Source of the DNA: an uncultured Lachnoclostridium sp.
Lineage (GTDB): Bacteria > Bacillota > Clostridia > Lachnospirales > Lachnospiraceae
Assembly (NCBI GenBank): GCA_902464595.1
Contig: CABQJX010000026.1
Location: 1 to 24,876 of the forward strand
DNA: 24,876 nucleotides
Reading direction: 5' to 3'
How positions within the stretch are numbered: the first letter of the stretch is position 1; every line of letters begins with the position of its first letter. Shown in pieces: positions 20,269-24,876 of the stretch. A program made the translations under genes and the position numbers. The notes under the pieces are model-generated. The model saw only the letters and a list, made by a program, of their open reading frames with translations, was not told where the DNA came from and did not search any database.

Positions 20269-20979
20269 CTAAGCGCCCAGATAAGCTGCCTTTACCTTCG
20301 GATCCACCAGCAGGTCTTTGCCCTTTCCTTCCATAATGATCTTTCCAGTCTCAAGAACATATCCCCTGTCTGCAATGGACAGAGCCATGGAAGCGTTCTG
20401 CTCGATCAGAAGAATGGTTTTTCCCATATCCCGGATCTTTAAGATCAGATCAAAAATGTCCTCTACGATAATGGGAGCCAGACCCAGAGACGGCTCGTCC
20501 AGCATTACAATATCGGGATCCATCATCAGCCCTCTGGAAATGGCAAGCATCTGCTGCTCGCCTCCTGACAAGCTTCCTCCTGCCTGAGTGATACGCTCCT
20601 TCAGACGCGGGAACAGGGTGTACTGCTCCTCGATCAGTTCATTGACCCTGGCCTTGGAAAGCTTTGGATTTCCAAGAGATCCTGCGATCAGATTTTCATA
20701 TACAGAGAGGGCCGGGAAGATCTTTCTTCCCTCGGGCACATGGCACATGCCCATCTTTACGATCTTATCCGGGGCCATTTTGGAAATATCCTGTCCCTTA
20801 AAGGAAACAGAACCGCCCGCCTTTGCCACCAGGCCGGAAATCGCGCCCAGAGTGGTGGTTTTTCCTGCTCCGTTGGAACCAATAAGGGTAATGATCTCCC
20901 CCTTTTCTACATGAAAGCTGATTCCTGAAAGAGCTGTAATATATCCATAGTTTACTGACAGATTCTCAACTTTAAGCAT
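20269..20979 (-). CDS. livF: Branched-chain amino acid type ABC transporter ATP-binding protein LivF
   Basis: A 236-residue ABC ATPase of the LivF group. Walker A GSNGAGKT at 34-41, signature LSGGE at 137-141, Walker B VMLDEP at 158-163, then the LivF-typical SLGLAPIIVEDIF and LLIEQNA H-loop region; the switch His is replaced by Asn (EQN), as is common in LivF. It works as a heterodimer with LivG on the LivHM permease. Its ATG overlaps the livG end by 8 nt. The family imports branched-chain and other amino acids, amides and small organic acids, so the family name does not fix the substrate. It is followed by the SDR and DhaKL genes. Confidence 0.95.
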   Translation of the reverse strand: MLKVENLSVNYGYITALSGISFHVEKGEIITLIGSNGAGKTTTLGAISGLVAKAGGSVSFKGQDISKMAPDKIVKMGMCHVPEGRKIFPALSVYENLIAGSLGNPKLSKARVNELIEEQYTLFPRLKERITQAGGSLSGGEQQMLAISRGLMMDPDIVMLDEPSLGLAPIIVEDIFDLILKIRDMGKTILLIEQNASMALSIADRGYVLETGKIIMEGKGKDLLVDPKVKAAYLGA

Positions 20980-21793
20980 GAACCTTCACCGCCTCTCCCG
21001 CAATGATTCCCTTGCCGAAATATGCCTCCTGAACCTGCTTGTTCGCCTTGATCTCATCCGGCGTTCCCTCGCAGATCTTCTGTCCGAAATTCAGTACCAG
21101 GATACGGTTGCAGGAATTCATAACGAATTTCATATCGTGCTCAATTACGGCGATGGTATAACCGCCCTCATTCAGCATCTCGATAAACTCCATCAGCTCC
21201 TGAGTCTCTAAGGGGTTCATACCAGCTGCCGGCTCATCAAGAAGGAGGATATAGGGCTCCAGAGCCAGCGCTCTGGCGATCTCTACCTTTCTCTGCATTC
21301 CATAAGCCAGGTTGCCTGCCATGGTATCCCTGTACTCAAACAGGCCGATGGCCTTTAAGATCTCCTCGCTCTTTGCAATCGCGTACTCCTCATCCGCCTT
21401 ATACTGTTTTGTGTGTACAATGGCGTCGAACATGTTGGTCTTAGTACGGATATGGCAGCCGATCTTTACATTGTCCAGCACGCTCATGAACTTAAAGAGC
21501 TGCAGGTTCTGGAAGGTTCTTGCCATACGTTTTCTTGCCACCTTCTCAGCGGAAAAGCCTGTCACATCCTCTCCCATCAGGTATACCTTTCCCTTGGTAG
21601 GGGTATACATTCCCGTACACATATTGAAGAATGTGGTTTTTCCTGCTCCGTTTGGCCCGATAATGCCGAAAATATCGCCTGGCATAACCTTCATATCTAC
21701 GTTGTCTACCGCTTTCAGGCCGCCGAAATACTTGCAAAGCCCCTTTGACTCAAGGATCGGAACATTTTTATCAATGGAATCAAAATCTATCAT
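20972..21793 (-). CDS. livG: Branched-chain amino acid type ABC transporter ATP-binding protein LivG
   Basis: A 273-residue ABC ATPase of the LivG group. Walker A GPNGAGKT at 46-53; the signature is the LivG form LAYGMQRKVEIARAL; Walker B LLLDEPAAGMNP; switch His in VIEHDMKFVM. The insert with TFQNLQLFKFMSVLDNV and HIRTK is characteristic of LivG. GGAGG lies 10 nt before the ATG, which overlaps the livM stop codon as ATGA. It pairs with LivF. Confidence 0.95.
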   Translation of the reverse strand: MIDFDSIDKNVPILESKGLCKYFGGLKAVDNVDMKVMPGDIFGIIGPNGAGKTTFFNMCTGMYTPTKGKVYLMGEDVTGFSAEKVARKRMARTFQNLQLFKFMSVLDNVKIGCHIRTKTNMFDAIVHTKQYKADEEYAIAKSEEILKAIGLFEYRDTMAGNLAYGMQRKVEIARALALEPYILLLDEPAAGMNPLETQELMEFIEMLNEGGYTIAVIEHDMKFVMNSCNRILVLNFGQKICEGTPDEIKANKQVQEAYFGKGIIAGEAVKVHA

Positions 21794-22800
21794 GCTTTTT
21801 TCACCTCCGCTGCCTTCTTGCCTTTGCCATCTTCCTTTTTCTGGATCTCACCGCCAGCTAAGATGGAATCGGAAGCGCCCATCAGACCCTGAGGACGTAC
21901 CCACATCATAAAGATGATGATAACGGCGTAGATCACATATCTCCAGTTTTCCAGGAAGCGCAGTGCCTCTGTCAGGATCGTAACAATGGCGGAACCTAAG
22001 ATCGGCCCTAACAGTGTTCCCTGTCCGCCAATAACTACCATTGCCAGCACGTTAAAGCCTGTATCTGTGGTAAACTGGGAGGACTCGATATAATTTACGA
22101 AGGGAGCATATGCAGCTCCGATAATGCCGGCCCAGAAAGCGCCGTACATAAAGTTCGTACATTTGCTGCGGCTTGTCTCAACACCCAGGGACTTAGCGGC
22201 CACCTGATCCTCTCGGATGGCCATCCATGCGCGCCCTACTCTGGATTTTAACACTCTTGCAGTCACAAACAGGAATACAATTCCGATAATGAGGAAGATA
22301 AAGTAATAATATTTTGGCTTAAACATTTCCAGACCGAAGAAATTCGGATAAGGGATCTGTTTGATTCCCAGGGCTCCTCCTGTAACAGGGGTCCAGGTCT
22401 GGGCAATGATACGGATAATCTCAGAAGCTCCCAGGGTGACAATGGATAAATAAATACCGGAAAGCTTCAGCGTAGGAAGGCTGACGATCAATCCTACCAG
22501 AGCAGCCAGGATACCGGCGATGGGAAGCACGATCCAGAAGTCGATCCCTACATTCTTTGTCAGGGCTGCACAGGCATAAGCGCCGATAGCGAAGAAACCT
22601 GCCTGGCCCAGACAAGTCTGGCCGCTGTAGCCGTTGATCACGTTTAAGGAACCTGCCAGAGTGGCATACATCATAATGGTACAGATATAGCGCAGGATCA
22701 GCGCCTGTTTTACCACAAAAGGAAGGATAATGGAGACCACAAGAAGCGCCAGCAGCACAGGAAGCTTATGGTTCTCATAAAATGTCTTGGCCTGCTTCAT
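21790..22800 (-). CDS. livM: Branched-chain amino acid type ABC transporter permease LivM
   Basis: A 336-residue inner-membrane permease with about 8-10 transmembrane segments. Family landmarks are GYSGQTCLGQAGFFAIGAY, LPTLKLSGIYLSIVTLGASEIIR (GIYLAIVTLA-like) and the coupling-helix region RVGRAWMAIREDQVAAKSLGV, which contacts the ATPases. The C-terminal tail is Lys-rich (EIQKKEDGKGKKAAEVKKA). The start ATG overlaps the livH stop by one base (TAATG), with AAGGAG about 10 nt upstream. It forms the pore with LivH. Confidence 0.95.
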   Translation of the reverse strand: MKQAKTFYENHKLPVLLALLVVSIILPFVVKQALILRYICTIMMYATLAGSLNVINGYSGQTCLGQAGFFAIGAYACAALTKNVGIDFWIVLPIAGILAALVGLIVSLPTLKLSGIYLSIVTLGASEIIRIIAQTWTPVTGGALGIKQIPYPNFFGLEMFKPKYYYFIFLIIGIVFLFVTARVLKSRVGRAWMAIREDQVAAKSLGVETSRSKCTNFMYGAFWAGIIGAAYAPFVNYIESSQFTTDTGFNVLAMVVIGGQGTLLGPILGSAIVTILTEALRFLENWRYVIYAVIIIFMMWVRPQGLMGASDSILAGGEIQKKEDGKGKKAAEVKKA

Positions 22801-23687
22801 TATACTCTCACTCCTTTCTTACTTACAAATCCCTGAGGACGGATCAAAAGAACCAGGATCAGGAAACCAAATGCAAATACATCACGGAAGGTAGCGGCTG
22901 AAACAGCAATTCCCAGGTTCTCAATGATACCGATACACAGTCCTCCAAGAGCTGAGAACCGGATGTCCACCAAACCTCCCAAAACGCTGGCCGCAAATGC
23001 CTTCATACTGTAGATACCGCCCATAGTAGCGGATACAGAGTAATAATAGATACATAACAGGATACCTGCAATTCCGCCCAAACCGGAGCCGATACAGTTT
23101 CCGATCATAGCGGTACGCTTTACATTAATTCCTACCAGGTAAGCGGCATCCTTATTCTGGCTTACCGCTCTTAACGCAATACCCCATTTTGTCTTGTTGA
23201 AGAACAGGGTCAGGGCTGTTGCCAGCACGATCACCAGCACGATCACCACGATCTGAAGCAGCTTGATATCCAGACGAACACTACCTAACATCAAGGTAAA
23301 TGTCTTATTTTCGATAATATTTAACACCGGCTTTGTCTCTGGTCCGAATACGATCTGAGCCAGGTTTTTGATCAGCATACTGATACCAATGGTACACAGC
23401 AGTGAAATGTGTCTCGGTGCATTAAAGAATTTCTCATAGCAAAGCTTATAAACAACAATACCGATCAGGAAAGATCCGGTAAAGGCTGCTAAAATAGCCA
23501 GAGGCAGATTATTGCCAAACAGTAAAAAGATATAATAGGACGAGAAGGCTCCAATAACCATGATCTCGCCGTATGTAAAAGTAACCATTCCCACTACGCC
23601 GACGATAACGGAATAGCCAATAGCCATCAATGCATAGATGGAGCCCTGACATAAGCCGTTGATCAGCTGATTTAATACATATTCCAT
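22800..23687 (-). CDS. livH: Branched-chain amino acid type ABC transporter permease LivH
   Basis: A 295-residue inner-membrane permease with about 8 transmembrane segments. Typical LivH features are NQLINGLCQGSIYALMAIGYS at the N terminus, the coupling loop KTKWGIALRAVSQNKDAAYLVGI, and AFAASVLGGLVDIRFSALGG. I set the start at 23687 (MEYVLNQ): GAGAGG lies 7 nt before it, whereas the in-frame ATG two codons upstream is only one base from that site. A hairpin terminator or attenuator (23716-23772) separates it from the binding-protein gene upstream. Confidence 0.94.
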   Translation of the reverse strand: MEYVLNQLINGLCQGSIYALMAIGYSVIVGVVGMVTFTYGEIMVIGAFSSYYIFLLFGNNLPLAILAAFTGSFLIGIVVYKLCYEKFFNAPRHISLLCTIGISMLIKNLAQIVFGPETKPVLNIIENKTFTLMLGSVRLDIKLLQIVVIVLVIVLATALTLFFNKTKWGIALRAVSQNKDAAYLVGINVKRTAMIGNCIGSGLGGIAGILLCIYYYSVSATMGGIYSMKAFAASVLGGLVDIRFSALGGLCIGIIENLGIAVSAATFRDVFAFGFLILVLLIRPQGFVSKKGVRV

Positions 23688-23715
23688 ATCCATACCTCTC
23701 TCGAAGCTCTTCGTT

Positions 23716-23772
23716 GAAAAAGGCGGCAGGCCCGGAACCTGGCCTTAAGCCACCATTCCGGCCTGCCGCCTT
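23716..23772 (-). terminator. Attenuating terminator between the binding-protein gene and livH
   Basis: AAGGCGGCAGG-CCCGGAA pairs with TTCCGG-CCTGCCGCCTT (about 17 bp, one bulged C), with an inner TGGC/GCCA stem; on the minus strand TTTTTC follows. Such elements between a binding protein and its permease genes let the cell make more of the binding protein. Confidence 0.85.
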
Positions 23773-23815
23773 TTGTATTCCTGCAAGGAAGGCTTAATAG
23801 CCTTTTACTTTTTAA

Positions 23816-24876
23816 TTAAAGTCCCTCAGCACCGTACTCAAAGCCTTCCAGGATCACCCATTTTGCATCCTTTACGCCGCAGATCATGTACTGACGCTCA
23901 ATATCTCCGTCTGGTGTAAAGTTAAGAGCTCCTGTAACGCCCTCGTTCTGGCTCTCAGCCAGAGCCTGCTGGATCGCATCGCGGGTGATCTCCCCGTCGC
24001 CGATCTTCTCGATCGCGTTGGCGATCAGATAGACACAGTCATATGCACAGGCCGGATGGATGGTTGGCTTAAAGCCTGCCTTCTCCTCAAACTCAGCTGC
24101 CCATTTTGCAAGTGTCTCGTTGTTCTCATCAAAGAAGAAAGGAGAAGTAACGATCAGGTTGTCCGGTGTGGTCAGCTGGCCGATCAGCTGCTCAGAGGTT
24201 CCAGGCCCTAATGCAACGTGCTGAATGTCCCAGCCTGCTGCATCCGCCTGATTGAAGATAGCTGCCACGGAATCACCCTGGTCCATAACTACCAGACAAT
24301 CCGGGTTAATAGAACGCATCTTTGTGATCAGGGAGCTGAAATCCTTCTCTCCGGCTGCATACTTCTCAACCGTTACATCTAAGCCTTCCTTCTCTGCCTG
24401 CTTCATAAAGTTGTCATAACATGCCAGACCCCAGTCGCTGTCCACACGGATTACGGCGATCTTCTGAGCATTTAAGTACTTTTTCAGTATGTACTTTGCC
24501 AGATAAGGAGCCTCTGCGTCCTGACGTCCCATGATACTGAAGCAGTATTTGCTCATATTTGCATAATCGGGAGCGGAAGCAGTTGGGCTTAACTGTACAA
24601 TGCCGTAGCGGTCTACGATCTCTGCATTGGCCTTGCAGGCGCCGGAGGTAAAGTCTCCTAAGATAGCCATTACGCTTTCGTCCTCTGCAAAGTTAGTAGC
24701 CATATTGGAGGATACCACTGCATCACCCTGTGTATCCTTGATCTCGATCTCAAACTTGTGGCCGTTGATGCCGCCCTTTGCGTTGATCTCGTCAATTGCC
24801 ATCTGGAAGCCGATCTGGAACCCCTTTCCATACTCAGCATAGTTTCCGGTAAGAGGAGCAAGCCCTCCCAATTTGA
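23816..24876 (-). CDS. livK: ABC transporter substrate-binding protein, LivK-like (5' end outside the window)
   Basis: The gene is cut by the window end: the visible 350-odd residues start inside the mature domain (LGGLAPLTGNYAEYGKGFQIG), and the signal peptide and lipobox expected in a Gram-positive lie beyond base 24876. It is a type I periplasmic-binding fold of the Peripla_BP_6/LivK class: FQMAIDEINAKGGINGHKFE, then DTQGDAVVSSNMATNF, then ILGDFTSGACKANAEI (VGPxxS-like), then QLSPTASAPDY, and a second lobe with VVMDQGDSVAAIFNQADAAGW. It delivers substrate to LivHMGF, which follow on the same strand after an attenuating terminator. Ligand specificity cannot be read from sequence; the downstream SDR and DhaKL genes hint at something other than, or besides, an amino acid. 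Confidence 0.93.
   Translation of the reverse strand, partial: KLGGLAPLTGNYAEYGKGFQIGFQMAIDEINAKGGINGHKFEIEIKDTQGDAVVSSNMATNFAEDESVMAILGDFTSGACKANAEIVDRYGIVQLSPTASAPDYANMSKYCFSIMGRQDAEAPYLAKYILKKYLNAQKIAVIRVDSDWGLACYDNFMKQAEKEGLDVTVEKYAAGEKDFSSLITKMRSINPDCLVVMDQGDSVAAIFNQADAAGWDIQHVALGPGTSEQLIGQLTTPDNLIVTSPFFFDENNETLAKWAAEFEEKAGFKPTIHPACAYDCVYLIANAIEKIGDGEITRDAIQQALAESQNEGVTGALNFTPDGDIERQYMICGVKDAKWVILEGFEYGAEGL

Overview
The window looks like chromosomal DNA from a gut-type Lachnospiraceae (Clostridia) bacterium. This rests on the gene families (a DUF4317 protein, a small protein often labelled 'endosialidase' in this family, a McsAB-ClpC heat-shock operon), strong AGGAGG-type ribosome binding sites, sigma-A promoters and many intrinsic terminators. 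No phage, insertion sequence or CRISPR array was seen. Most genes are on the minus strand. The genus is inferred, not shown.

Layout. 1-4.2 kb: a bacteriohemerythrin (+), then on the minus strand a DUF4317 protein followed by a structured terminator, and a purine permease whose leader carries a guanine-type riboswitch. 4.4-5.3 kb: tRNA-Trp, followed by a small decayed zone that holds an excisionase-like relic and 11-bp direct repeats, then a small unknown gene preceded by an overlapping 14-codon leader ORF. 5.4-12.3 kb (all minus): radA, a 138-aa unknown, and the operon gntR-mcsA-mcsB-clpC. In this operon a YtrA-type GntR regulator sits where CtsR is usually found, under a promoter overlapped by inverted repeats. 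12.4-14.2 kb: mgtE, with a leader of about 300 nt holding two terminator-like hairpins and a possible leader ORF. 14.3-17.7 kb (plus): a membrane transporter and an AsnB-like amidotransferase with altered glutaminase-domain residues. 17.7-24.9 kb (minus): a branched-chain amino acid type ABC transporter (binding protein, LivH, M, G, F) followed in the same direction by an SDR dehydrogenase and a DhaK/DhaL kinase pair. Together these may form one uptake and catabolic unit for a small keto-compound.

Several start codons were moved downstream of the longest reading frame because a clear Shine-Dalgarno sequence sits inside the longer frame (permease, 97-aa protein, 138-aa protein, clpC, mcsA, gntR, mgtE, dhaL, livH).

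A pattern that crosses genes: four intergenic spacers carry short degenerate tandem arrays (three copies, unit 14-17 bp). Three of them lie exactly between the stop codon of a minus-strand gene and the hairpin that follows it. Nothing here is certainly a new system. The best leads are the GntR-controlled mcsAB-clpC operon, the mgtE leader, the unusual AsnB plus transporter pair, the ABC-SDR-DhaKL locus and the stop/array/hairpin 3' ends.
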